Below, piece by piece: positions 22,513 to 29,688 of a stretch of DNA of 29,736 bases. The DNA is from Dehalococcoidia bacterium (GTDB lineage: Bacteria > Chloroflexota > Dehalococcoidia > SZUA-161). Below the pieces are notes generated by a model that saw only the letters and a program-made list of their open reading frames with translations, was not told the origin of the DNA and made no database searches. Position 1 is the first letter of the stretch; every line of letters starts with the position of its first letter. The position numbers were made by a program, and so were the translations under genes. Where the stretch lies: NCBI GenBank assembly GCA_030619685.1, contig JAUXAX010000023.1:1-29736 (forward strand), in the 5' to 3' direction.

Positions 22513-23754
22513 CTAGGCTGGTACAGGATGCTTTGGCTGGTGCTTCCGCTTCGGCTTGTCGGTCTTCACTTCGGCGTGCGCTGCGGCTTCGGGTTCGGCT
22601 TCGGGTTCGCCTTCGGGTTTGGGTATCTGGTCGGCTTCGCCCTCTCCGTTCTTTTTCCCTATGCCAATGAGCATGGGGGATAAGACGACTCGGTGACCGT
22701 CTACCGAAAAGAGCATTGGAGAGTTAGGGGCTTTAACCTTCATCTCCACGATACCCCCCAGAGTCCGCAGGGCTTGGGTGAGAAACAGGCTGTTGATAGC
22801 TATCTCCGCTTCGCCTTGGGCTTCCGCTTCGATATGGGCTTCTCCCTTCTCATCCTTGACGTAGAGCCTGACGCTACCATCCCCAATGGAGATGATAACT
22901 GGACTCTCTTTGTCAAGGAAGAGTGCGCCCAAACTTGCGCCAGCCCTTAGCATTTCCCTCGTGTCAAACGTCGCTTCCGCTACAAACTCGGTGGGTATGA
23001 CTTGCTCGTAGTTGGGATAAGTCCCATCATACCCGTCAAAGCGGTAGGTGACAGCCTCAGTCTGAATTACAAGAGTTCTGCGGTCTAGCTTCTCTTTGCC
23101 TTGCTCAATGGTTACCTTGACTCGCTTCGCCTTCCTGAGTGCCGATACCATGCCTTTGATAACGTGACCAAAGACAAGTATCTCGCCTTCGCCTTCCTCG
23201 AAGTCAAGGGACTGGTCGGCAAGGTGAAAGCCATCGGCAGCGGTCAAGGTTAGCTTCCCCTCTCTTTGGGCAAAGCGTACACACTTGAGCACCATTCGCT
23301 CGTCTTTTTTCGCAGCGACAAAGGGAAGCACCTTTGACAACGCTTCGGCAAGCTCCACACCCCCAAGATTGGGAGTGACTGAGTTGTGAGGGGATACTCG
23401 AACCTGACAGATATTGGAGTGTTCCATCCCCTTACCTACCCAAGCGTTATCGGCAAGGCAGCCTGTGTTCCCACCGCAGACCACCTTGAGCATCTTTTCG
23501 GTACTCTGCGAGTCGCCAGCAGTACCGTTTGAGGGGACTATCTTGACGATGTTGCTACCCCCCAAAAGCCGAAGGTAGTTGAGAAAGCCTTTCCGCCCTA
23601 GAACGAAGCCAACGACTTCGACTAAAGCGGCTTGTGCCTTCGCTAAGGCACTCACAAGCCTTTCCCTGTGGCAGACAAAGCCTTCGCCTGAGCGTTTGCC
23701 CTCGATATTTAGTTGTTCCAAAACCCCCCCTTTGGCATCGGAGCAGTCGGGCAA
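22513..23754 (-). CDS. DnaN-like sliding clamp of the element
   Basis: A protein of about 413 residues (usual DnaN about 370) that reads as a DNA polymerase III beta clamp. The middle domain is clear: A-L-S-K-V-L-P-F-V-A, L-T-L-T-A-A-D-G-F-H-L-A and the linker-like D-G-T-Y-P-N-Y-E-Q-V-I-P. The third domain follows, ending with P-M-L-F-S-V-D-G-H-R-V-V-L-S-P-M, the typical closing strand. The first domain is strongly diverged. A 45-residue proline-, glutamate- and lysine-rich tail beyond the fold is extra. The start is TTG at 23754 with GGGG six bases upstream; TTG at 23721 is the alternative. It lies about 100 bases after the sigma-like gene on the same strand. An element with its own clamp can direct polymerase loading or regulate integration and replication. 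Confidence 0.8.
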   Translation of the reverse strand: MPDCSDAKGGVLEQLNIEGKRSGEGFVCHRERLVSALAKAQAALVEVVGFVLGRKGFLNYLRLLGGSNIVKIVPSNGTAGDSQSTEKMLKVVCGGNTGCLADNAWVGKGMEHSNICQVRVSPHNSVTPNLGGVELAEALSKVLPFVAAKKDERMVLKCVRFAQREGKLTLTAADGFHLADQSLDFEEGEGEILVFGHVIKGMVSALRKAKRVKVTIEQGKEKLDRRTLVIQTEAVTYRFDGYDGTYPNYEQVIPTEFVAEATFDTREMLRAGASLGALFLDKESPVIISIGDGSVRLYVKDEKGEAHIEAEAQGEAEIAINSLFLTQALRTLGGIVEMKVKAPNSPMLFSVDGHRVVLSPMLIGIGKKNGEGEADQIPKPEGEPEAEPEAAAHAEVKTDKPKRKHQPKHPVPA

Positions 23755-23857
23755 CTTCTACCCCTAGCCTTAGATTGAGACTCTATCAAGCTGAGATTCT
23801 CTAGCCTTGATACTGCCTCTACTAATACTATCGGTTTGGGGGGGCAAAAACACAGGT

Positions 23858-24424
23858 TTACAGGAGACTTTTTTGACTTTTGAGCCTGTAGTACCTCAGA
23901 TATTCTTGGTCTCTACCCTTTAGCGGTATTCCGTTGGCTCTCTTGTAGGCGACTTCTACAAGCCTCTTAGGACAGCCCAAAAGCCACCTACGAGCGTCTA
24001 ACCAAGCCTCAAGGTCTATTGCGCTGTCATCGACTAGAATGTCCATGAGAGCCTCTGTATTGCCCTCTCCATCGTCTATTTCTTGGTTCAGGCTTTCTAC
24101 AGGTCTAACGGCAAGGTAGGTACACTCTCGGCAACTAAAGGGCTTCTGTTCCCACTTACACCTAGCGTATTTGGGCTTGGTAGCTACACCGCTAAAGACA
24201 CACACCTTGACGGATGCTCGGTTCAGATTCCGCCAGTAGTCGGCAACGACAAAGCTGGCAACTCGGAGCATCGCCTTTACACTCAAGGGCTTGTCTCCGT
24301 TCCTTTGGGCAACCTCGGCAAGCCTGAGTATAATATCATGCCTCAAGTCCTCTCGGTCTTGCGCCCTTGCCTTGCGTTGAAACCTATCGGCTACCGTGAT
24401 ATACTTTCCCCAGTCTAGTTGCAC
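23858..24424 (-). CDS. sigma-70-like protein
   Basis: A 188-residue protein. Near the N-terminus, D-R-E-D-L-R-H-D-I-I-L-R-L-A-E-V-A (23-39) resembles the core-binding helix of sigma region 2. The C-terminal part, L-G-C-P-K-R-L-V-E-V-A-Y-K-R-A-N-G-I-P-L-K-G-R-D, has the look of the region 4 helix-turn-helix. Between them is an unusual cysteine cluster (C75, C89, C98, C101) that may bind metal. It starts at GTG 24424 with AAAGGGGG upstream. As the first gene before the clamp it could direct transcription of the element's other genes. The sigma assignment is moderate; an alternative is a generic DNA-binding protein. Confidence 0.6.
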   Translation of the reverse strand: MQLDWGKYITVADRFQRKARAQDREDLRHDIILRLAEVAQRNGDKPLSVKAMLRVASFVVADYWRNLNRASVKVCVFSGVATKPKYARCKWEQKPFSCRECTYLAVRPVESLNQEIDDGEGNTEALMDILVDDSAIDLEAWLDARRWLLGCPKRLVEVAYKRANGIPLKGRDQEYLRYYRLKSQKSLL

Positions 24425-24455
24425 ACTTCCCCCTTTCCGAGGGAAGGCTAGACGG

Positions 24456-24482
24456 CCTCAGTCAGCCTGTATCTGGCTGAGG
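24456..24482 (+). terminator. hairpin with T-tract, plus strand
   Basis: CCTCAGTCAG pairs with CTGGCTGAGG (one G-T) around a seven-base loop and is followed by TTCTTTT on the plus strand. No plus-strand gene ends here. It may stop antisense transcription, or act as a leader structure of the sigma-like gene. Confidence 0.5.
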
Positions 24483-24546
24483 TTCTTTTATGCCTTCCCC
24501 AGTTCAGGGCAAGCGCTCAGACTCAAGCCCGATATTTGGTTGTTAA

Positions 24547-24581
24547 GGTGCTGACGACCAGGGAATTGAACCCCAATCGAC
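24547..24581 (-). tRNA. tRNA 3'-end-like remnant, possible attachment site
   Basis: Read on the minus strand, positions 24575-24559 form a T-arm: five-base stem TGGGG/CCCTG with two wobbles around the standard loop TTCAATT. A seven-base GTCGTCA follows in the place of the 3' acceptor strand. There is no matching 5' acceptor strand, D-arm or anticodon arm upstream, so it is not a functional tRNA. Tyrosine recombinases often integrate at tRNA 3' ends and leave such a fragment. It lies about 310 bases from the end of the integrase operon. A chance match cannot be excluded. Confidence 0.35.
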
Positions 24582-24603
24582 TTATTGCTTTGCTAGCTTC
24601 ATT

Positions 24604-24642
24604 ATTGAACAAAATGTCCTTTCGTTCATTAAAAGAATGAAC
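24604..24642. promoter_or_regulatory. GTTCAWT half-site cluster with perfect hairpin
   Basis: ATTGAAC (24604-24610), GTTCATT (24624-24630) and AATGAAC (24636-24642) are related half-sites; the last two form a perfect seven-base-pair inverted repeat around AAAAG. The position upstream of the sigma-like gene suits an operator for an element regulator. Confidence 0.4.
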
Positions 24643-24890
24643 CTATATTTTCATGATAGTGTGGGCGCAGCGTGTTGCGGAACAAATGTGAACCCTTGTT
24701 AAATTGACAGGGAAAGAAGGCCAATTGGAGGGCTGATTAGGGGGTTGGGATGTTACCTAAAGTGCGTTTTAAGGACTTCAGAGGCCAGTTTTCGTAGCTG
24801 TCTGTTGAGGGCTTGCGTCTTTTGTGGGGAAAACATCGGAAACGTCTGTTGCTTTTCTGCAACCGAAGCTAAAACTCGCCTGCCGATGGC
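24643..24890. other. spacer between the integrase operon and the sigma-clamp operon
   Basis: No gene is seen. It is the region between the 3' end of the integrase operon and the tRNA-like/half-site cluster, and would contain any attachment-site arm sequences. I see no clear promoter or terminator. Confidence 0.35.
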
Positions 24891-25157
24891 TTAGAGACCA
24901 TCTCTGGCAACGGCCCGTATGCGGGCTTCCGAAAGCCTCTTGGCTGAGGGACGGAAGCCCCAGCGTCGCTTGAGGGAGGGCGACTGCAGAAGACTCGACC
25001 TGACGTAGTCAAATTCATAAGGGAGCAGGTCGCCAGGCAATCCAGGTTCTAGCAGGTTCTTCTTGTGGTAGGCCAGCTGTTGGGGGTTGTCTCTATACAT
25101 CTCCTCAAGTGAAGTGGACGCTCTCCTACCGCTTCGACTCGCTTTTTTCTTGCTCAT
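24891..25157 (-). CDS. small basic element protein
   Basis: An 88-residue protein with a lysine/arginine- and serine-rich start (K-K-K-A-S-R-S-G-R-R) and a second basic patch near the end (L-K-R-R-W-G-F-R-P-S-A-K-R). It is probably nucleic-acid binding. The ATG at 25157 overlaps the stop of the upstream gene (ATGA), and GGAGG lies six bases before it. As the last gene of the integrase transcript it may be an accessory factor of recombination, for example an excisionase-like protein, but no helix-turn-helix is evident. Confidence 0.6.
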   Translation of the reverse strand: MSKKKASRSGRRASTSLEEMYRDNPQQLAYHKKNLLEPGLPGDLLPYEFDYVRSSLLQSPSLKRRWGFRPSAKRLSEARIRAVARDGL

Positions 25158-25669
25158 AATATGCCTCCGTATAGTGCGAGTTGGGGGTTTGCCCAGGCAG
25201 CCTCAGATGCAGCTCTGCCGGCGGGGGTAAGGCGGTAATACCTTCGTGGAGGCCCTGGCGGGTAGTGGTCTTGAAAGGCTGAAGGCTCTTCCCTGCCAGT
25301 AAATTCCACCCACCCCAATCGCTGCAAATTCGAGAAGTAGACGACAAAGGAGTGGTAGCGGCAACCTGTGGCCTTATAGGGAGTGCTGGCCAAGTATCTC
25401 TCAGTCAGCCTCTCGATCTCCTCGGGGCGAATAGGGCGCCTCTGACGGCGTGCCTGCCGCTCCTCTTCCCTGGTAGCTCGGTCCAAGGCAATAGCGTGGA
25501 GAAGATTTCTCTTGTAGTGGTAAAAGATGTCAGCTTGGGGAGCGCCAGTATCGGCGTCAATCATGGGTGACCCGTTGGGGCCATTGCCCAGCAGAAACTC
25601 TCTTATAAACCAGCCGCAGCCGAAGGGACGGAGAAAACCACCCCTGGCTGGTCTCAGGGCTTCAACCAC
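25154..25669 (-). CDS. element protein with possible winged helix
   Basis: A 171-residue protein. The C-terminal part contains Y-H-S-F-V-V-Y-F-S-N-L-Q-R-L-G-W-V-E and then R-R-Y-Y-R-L-T-P-A-G-R-A-A-S, the strand-and-wing ending typical of winged-helix regulators. The middle has a long charged helix (R-A-T-R-E-E-E-R-Q-A-R-R-Q-R-R). It starts at GTG 25669 inside the last codons of the integrase gene and stops inside the start codon of the next, so three genes are tightly coupled. Control of integration or excision is a reasonable inference. Confidence 0.65.
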   Translation of the reverse strand: MVEALRPARGGFLRPFGCGWFIREFLLGNGPNGSPMIDADTGAPQADIFYHYKRNLLHAIALDRATREEERQARRQRRPIRPEEIERLTERYLASTPYKATGCRYHSFVVYFSNLQRLGWVEFTGREEPSAFQDHYPPGPPRRYYRLTPAGRAASEAAWANPQLALYGGIL

Positions 25670-26360
25670 TGGCCTCTCCTCTTTCCCACAGTTTTTCGTA
25701 CCATTCTCGGTGTTCCTCTCCAGCTACCTTCCTGTACCTGGCTGTGGTATTGAAACTGGCGTGTCCCAAGTGCTCCTGGAGAAGCCTGAGGCCATCACCG
25801 GAGTCATCCAGCTTCACCGCATGAACCGCAAAGGCATCCCTGAGGCGGTGGGGACTCACGCCATGCACCCTGCCGGTCTCCGGGTCAACTAAGTTGGGGA
25901 GGTTAGCCATTTCCGCGCACTCCCTCAGCACCTGCCAGCCGCGGTGTCTGTTGATGCCGAAGAGGAGCATCTTACCTCCCTGGGAAATCGGCCCACCGCG
26001 GCGGATGTAATCTCTCAGCATCTTCAGTGTGTCACCATCAATGGGCAGGGTTCTCATACGGCGATGCTCCTGTTCTTTTGTTAGAGCCTTTTCTACCCTT
26101 GCGCCGCACTTCGGGCAGAAGGTATGTGTCTTACCTAGCCGGGCATTACAGTTGGGGCAGAAAAGCCTTAACCGTGCTTTCAGGTGTTGGATGGTGACCG
26201 TCCCGTGACCGAAGTCTATGTTCTCCACCGTAAGGGCGAGAGCCTCGCTGATGCGGCAGCCCAACCGAAAAAGGATCCGGATGAGCAGCCGATCCCTGAG
26301 ATTGGTGGCGGCCTTCTCCAGTAGTTCCACCTCTTCCAGCTCAAGATATGCCTTCATCAC
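25662..26360 (-). CDS. tyrosine recombinase with zinc-ribbon insertion, lacking an N-terminal core-binding domain
   Basis: A 232-residue integrase that begins almost directly at the catalytic domain; ordinary family members have about 300 or more residues with an N-terminal DNA-clamping domain. The catalytic residues are present: R36 in G-C-R-I-S-E-A-L, H171-R-L-R174, H200 in L-G-H-A-S, and the nucleophile Y209 in T-T-A-R-Y. Between the first arginine and the conserved T-L-P-I strand sits a four-cysteine zinc ribbon (C68, C71, C82, C85), placed in the beta-hairpin that normally carries the catalytic lysine. The start is GTG 26360 or ATG 26357; AAGGAG lies close. It is the first gene of a three-gene operon. 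Confidence 0.85.
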   Translation of the reverse strand: MMKAYLELEEVELLEKAATNLRDRLLIRILFRLGCRISEALALTVENIDFGHGTVTIQHLKARLRLFCPNCNARLGKTHTFCPKCGARVEKALTKEQEHRRMRTLPIDGDTLKMLRDYIRRGGPISQGGKMLLFGINRHRGWQVLRECAEMANLPNLVDPETGRVHGVSPHRLRDAFAVHAVKLDDSGDGLRLLQEHLGHASFNTTARYRKVAGEEHREWYEKLWERGEASG

Positions 26361-26548
26361 TCCTTCGCTTGTGTTCCTCTAGCGCCATACCTGGCAATGC
26401 CGGGAACCACGGGGGATGCCGTTTGCCGATCGAACACCAGTTACGAAGTTGGGGGTGGGTACACAACTTGCTATTCATGGCGTGTCTCCAGCCACAGGCT
26501 GCTCTAAAGCAGGAACAGCATCGAGGAGCTGATGGACCAGAACTTTAA

Positions 26549-27262
26549 GGGTTTCTATGGGTCCTCTTCCCCAACGTCAGGGAGCCGAAGAAGTTCTGGG
26601 GGGTCTCCGACATCCCTGCGACTATGGAGCCAGCGCGAGAACTCAACCGGGCGCTGTCACAACTTTCTCGCATTCTCGAGCTGTCGGGAAACCCCATCGC
26701 TGTCCTGGAGAACATCGAGAACGCCCAGGACATAGCGGTGCAGCCGGGAGCGGTGTGGGAGATCCCAGAGCAGGCAAAGGCATACCTCCTAGACCTGCTT
26801 CAGGGAGGAGGGGTAAAGCTACACGTGGACTACATCGACCTGCTCTACCGCACGCTGCACGACCTCTCCGAGTCGCCGCGGACTGCCTTCGGCGACAACC
26901 AGCGCGGCCTCTCCGGGATCGCCCTGGAGATGGAGCTCCATCCCCTGTTGCAGAAGGTTAGGCGCAAGCGATTGATCAGGACGGCAGTATACAGGCGTCG
27001 CAACGAACTGATCCTCAGGGTCCTGGAGCGGATGACGGGAGAAAGCTTTGGAAACCACCGCTCCCGCATTATCTGGGGGCCGATATTGCCCCAGGACAGG
27101 GCGCGCCTGGTGCGGAACGAGGAGATACTGATCGGCACCGGGGTCCACTCGCGACGGAGGGCAATGGACGAACTAGGCGTCGAGGACCCCGACACTGAGT
27201 TCGAACGCTGGTTGGAGGAGGAAGAGAGGATAGGTAAACGATCCGACCGCGAATATCAGTGA
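26549..27262 (+). pseudogene. truncated SPP1-type phage portal protein
   Basis: The region reads as the C-terminal part of a phage portal protein of the SPP1 gp6 kind: F-W-G-V-S-D-I-P, E-L-N-R-A-L-S-Q-L, a long middle, then S-G-I-A-L-E-M-E-L followed by a basic helix. The first ATG is at 26624, but portal-like sequence continues upstream in frame (F-P-N-V-R-E-P-K-K-F-W) to a TAA at 26546-26548. The codons before that stop also look coding-like (G-P-E-L). Intact portals are about 450 residues, so at least half is missing. It lies on the opposite strand to the integrase and just beyond it, and is probably a relic of a prophage. Confidence 0.65.
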
Positions 27263-27300
27263 CAGGGCTAGGGTCAGATAGGTGAGTCTTTTTCCCCTGC

Positions 27301-27735
27301 CTATATCAGCCCTATTGACTTAGCATTCCAGATACAGATTATCAGCAAGGCTAGACAAGCCCAGATAAGCATTCTCCTCATGGGCATCTTGGCGAATCTG
27401 TTGGCTACCACCATGAGAACCAAAGCAAGAAAACCTTTCACCGCCAGTATCCACGATCCAGCCAGAGGTTGCAGGATCGGGTTAGCTTCAGCCATTTTCC
27501 CCACGAGTCCTGCTGACTCGAGCATGGCATAGGATCTGTTTGTTAACAAAACATCTACAACATTTAGACACAAGTACAAAACCAGCCAGAATCCGATCCC
27601 AGCCAGAGAATCGCCGGATTTAGCTTCCAGTGGCATTCTGGCCTGCAACACTTTCATAATATCAACCAGCCTAGATGGAGGCTCAGAGCTCTCCGCCTTC
27701 AGATCCCCGGCATCATCACGGGAGCTTGGGCGCAT
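27301..27735 (-). CDS. DUF5658 membrane protein
   Basis: A 144-residue protein. After about 40 hydrophilic residues there are three hydrophobic segments, at about 45-65, 92-112 and 121-143. The first contains L-N-V-V-D-V-L-L-T and is followed by A-E-A-N-P-I-L, the combination that marks DUF5658 proteins. The family has no known function; it is a small inner-membrane protein. The ATG at 27735 has only a weak GAAAG upstream, and an internal ATG at M-K-V-L-Q is an alternative start. It stands alone, divergent from the homocysteine operon, with the GTAC-box spacer between them. Confidence 0.75.
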   Translation of the reverse strand: MRPSSRDDAGDLKAESSEPPSRLVDIMKVLQARMPLEAKSGDSLAGIGFWLVLYLCLNVVDVLLTNRSYAMLESAGLVGKMAEANPILQPLAGSWILAVKGFLALVLMVVANRFAKMPMRRMLIWACLALLIICIWNAKSIGLI

Positions 27736-27872
27736 TACTTTCGTACTGGGTACGGATGTACCGGACTTTTAACCTTTGTACGATCCCTGCAGCCCATGGG
27801 TCGCACCCGACATAGGCTATTAGTAGTACTTTTGTCACCAAATGTCAATACTGGAGCAGTACTTTTGTACCG
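27736..27872. promoter_or_regulatory. repeated GTAC/ACTTTTGTAC boxes, putative operators
   Basis: The spacer holds related boxes: TACTTTCGTAC (27736-27746), the perfect inverted repeat GGTAC-ggat-GTACC (27749-27762), CTTTGTAC (27774-27781), and two copies of AGTACTTTTGT (27825-27835 and 27858-27868) spaced 33 bases apart, about three helical turns. This pattern suits cooperative binding of a repressor or activator controlling one or both divergent genes. Confidence 0.45.
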
Positions 27873-27965
27873 AGATTTGGAGGATAGATAAGGCAAAGTA
27901 AAGTAAAGAAAAGTGGGCAAGGGGAGGAAGCTACAGCGTTTGTAAGCGGCTCGCCTTAGATAGGG

Positions 27966-27995
27966 TTGACAAGTCTCCATATTTGGCGCAATATT
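27966..27995 (+). promoter_or_regulatory. promoter of the homocysteine operon
   Basis: A perfect TTGACA -35 box (27966-27971) is followed after 18 bases by AATATT, an acceptable -10. Transcription would start about 40 bases before the GTG at 28044. Confidence 0.5.
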
Positions 27996-28043
27996 CCTGA
28001 CGTCTGCCATCATCCCCTGGATACTCTGACAGCGGAGCGCATA

Positions 28044-29258
28044 GTGACAAAAAACATCGCCGAAATCAACGAAAGGATCGCCAAGGGCCAGGCCGTCGTA
28101 GTTACCGCTGAAGAGGTCATCGACCTGGTCAAAAGGAAGGGCGTAGCCAAGGCCGCCAAAGAGGTTGATGTGGTAACCACTGGCACATTCGGCCCCATGT
28201 GTTCGTCAGGCGCTTTCTTCAATCTGGGGCATTCCCAGACGCGCATAAAGGCCGGCGGAGGCCAGGTTTGCCTGAACGATGTGCCTGCCTATACTGGCCT
28301 TGCGGCGGTGGATGTCTTCATCGGCGCTACGGCCATTCCTGATGATGACCCCAGAAACAGGAGCCACCCCGGAGAATTCAACTACGGCGGCGGCCACGTA
28401 ATCGAGGATCTGGTAGCTGGCAAGGACATCACGCTGGCGATGACCGCCCATGGGACCGATTGTTACCCGAGGCGGAAAGTGGAAACCTGGATCAACCTAG
28501 AAAGCATGAATGAGGCAATACTTTTCAACATCAGAAACGCCTACCAGAACTACAATGTAGCAGTCAATCTCGGGGATCGAACGATCTACACCTATATGGG
28601 GGTGCTCAAGCCCCACCTGGGCAATGCCAATTACTCCACCGCAGGGCAACTCTCACCGCTGCTCAATGACCCCCACTACAAAACCATTGGCATAGGTACC
28701 AGGATCTTCCTCGGGGGAGGCACCGGATATGTAGCCTGGCAGGGCACACAGCACAACCCCAATGCTTTGCGCACCGACAAAGGCGTGCCCCGGCGGGGCG
28801 CAGGGACGCTGGCGGTGATAGGGGACCTGAAGCAGATGAACCCGCGTTGGCTTGTTGGGACAAGCTTCATCGGCTACGGCGCTACTCTTACCGTCGGCAT
28901 CGGCGTCCCCATACCGATACTCTCCGAAGAGATACTCAGTTACACCGCGGTTATCGATCAGGAGATCTTCGCCCCCATCGTGGACTACTTCGAGGCTTAC
29001 CCTCAACGAAGGCCAGATATTCTGGGAGAGGTAAACTACGCTCAACTCAAGAGCGGCAAGATTAAGGTTCAGGGTAAGGCAGTGCCCACCGCCTCGCTTT
29101 CGAGCTATTCCAGAGCGGTTGAAATCGCCAACACCCTCAAGGATTGGATTCAAAAGGGCGAGTTCTACCTCACCGAGCCTGTGGCACCCCTGCCCGGCGT
29201 CGAGTCAGGGATAGTCTTCAAGCCTATGGAGGAGCGTCCCTTTGAGAAGGAAGGCTGA
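28044..29258 (+). CDS. HcyBio (DUF39) homocysteine biosynthesis protein
   Basis: A 404-residue protein of the HcyBio/DUF39 family (Methanosarcina MA1821 type). With its ferredoxin partner it helps convert aspartate semialdehyde and sulfide to homocysteine. It replaces the usual route through acylated homoserine. The conserved cysteines are present: C53 in G-T-F-G-P-M-C-S-S-G, C76 in G-Q-V-C-L-N-D and C140 in H-G-T-D-C-Y-P; the family is thought to carry sulfur as a persulfide on such cysteines. Glycine-rich G-Y-G-A-T-L-T-V-G-I-G-V-P-I-P is also typical. It lacks the CBS domains found on some archaeal members. The longer frame from 27966 overlaps the promoter, and GGAG before the GTG at 28044 favours that start. 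The NIL-ferredoxin follows after 17 bases. Confidence 0.92.
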   Translation: MTKNIAEINERIAKGQAVVVTAEEVIDLVKRKGVAKAAKEVDVVTTGTFGPMCSSGAFFNLGHSQTRIKAGGGQVCLNDVPAYTGLAAVDVFIGATAIPDDDPRNRSHPGEFNYGGGHVIEDLVAGKDITLAMTAHGTDCYPRRKVETWINLESMNEAILFNIRNAYQNYNVAVNLGDRTIYTYMGVLKPHLGNANYSTAGQLSPLLNDPHYKTIGIGTRIFLGGGTGYVAWQGTQHNPNALRTDKGVPRRGAGTLAVIGDLKQMNPRWLVGTSFIGYGATLTVGIGVPIPILSEEILSYTAVIDQEIFAPIVDYFEAYPQRRPDILGEVNYAQLKSGKIKVQGKAVPTASLSSYSRAVEIANTLKDWIQKGEFYLTEPVAPLPGVESGIVFKPMEERPFEKEG

Positions 29259-29275
29259 GCGGAAGGAGCTATAAC

Positions 29276-29686
29276 GTGACCAAAGCAAGAAAGGTTGTGC
29301 TACGATTCCCACACAGTCTTGTCGATAAGCCGATAATATATCGACTTGTCAAGGACTATGACCTACAGTTCAATATTCTGAAGGCCTCGATCACCCCCAA
29401 GGAGGAAGGCCTTCTGGTGCTGGAGCTCAGCGGCAAAAAAAAGGATTATGAGGAAGCGGTGCGCTTTCTGGCCGAGGCGGGAGTAGAACTGCAATCATTG
29501 GCCCAGGATGTGTCTCGCAATGAGGACAGGTGCACCCATTGCGGCGCCTGTGTCACGATGTGTCCCGTCGATGCCTTTGTTGTCGACTCCGTAACCAGGC
29601 GGGTCGACTTTCAGCGTACCAAGTGCATAGCCTGCGAGCTCTGTATCAAGCCGTGTCCGGTCAGAGCTATGGAAGTGCGTCTCTAG
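29276..29686 (+). CDS. NIL-domain 2x[4Fe-4S] ferredoxin of homocysteine biosynthesis
   Basis: A 136-residue protein. Residues 3-77 are a NIL domain (R-F-P-x-x-x-V-D-K-P-I-I-Y start). The C-terminal part is a two-cluster ferredoxin: C86-x2-C89-x2-C92-x3-C96-P and C117-x2-C120-x2-C123-x3-C127-P. It is the MA1822-type electron carrier that works with the HcyBio protein to reduce the sulfur intermediate. AAGGAG lies eight bases before the GTG at 29276. It is co-transcribed with the DUF39 gene upstream and the COG2122 gene downstream. All eight cluster cysteines are intact. Confidence 0.93.
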   Translation: MTKARKVVLRFPHSLVDKPIIYRLVKDYDLQFNILKASITPKEEGLLVLELSGKKKDYEEAVRFLAEAGVELQSLAQDVSRNEDRCTHCGACVTMCPVDAFVVDSVTRRVDFQRTKCIACELCIKPCPVRAMEVRL

Positions 29687-29688
29687 GA

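Larger units (their letters stand above)
19620..26360. mobile_element. putative integrated phage- or plasmid-like element
   Basis: All genes here run on the minus strand, are short and closely packed, and are mostly preceded by near-identical AAAGGRGGTGA ribosome-binding sites unlike the neighbouring chromosome. The set includes a tyrosine recombinase, a sigma-like protein and a DnaN-like clamp, and ends at a strong terminator next to an iteron-like array. The limits are approximate. The left limit is set by the repeat array and the right by the integrase. A tRNA-like remnant at 24547 may instead divide two adjacent elements. No terminase, capsid or replication initiator gene lies inside. Confidence 0.55.

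Noticed and set aside
24547..24640. Complete tRNA gene
   Set aside because: Only the T-arm and a 3' acceptor-like strand can be found; no 5' acceptor, D-arm or anticodon stem pairs.
26428..26445. LexA-like box cgaacaccagttacg upstream of the integrase
   Set aside because: Only the left half matches the Gram-positive LexA site; the right half deviates, so I do not call it.
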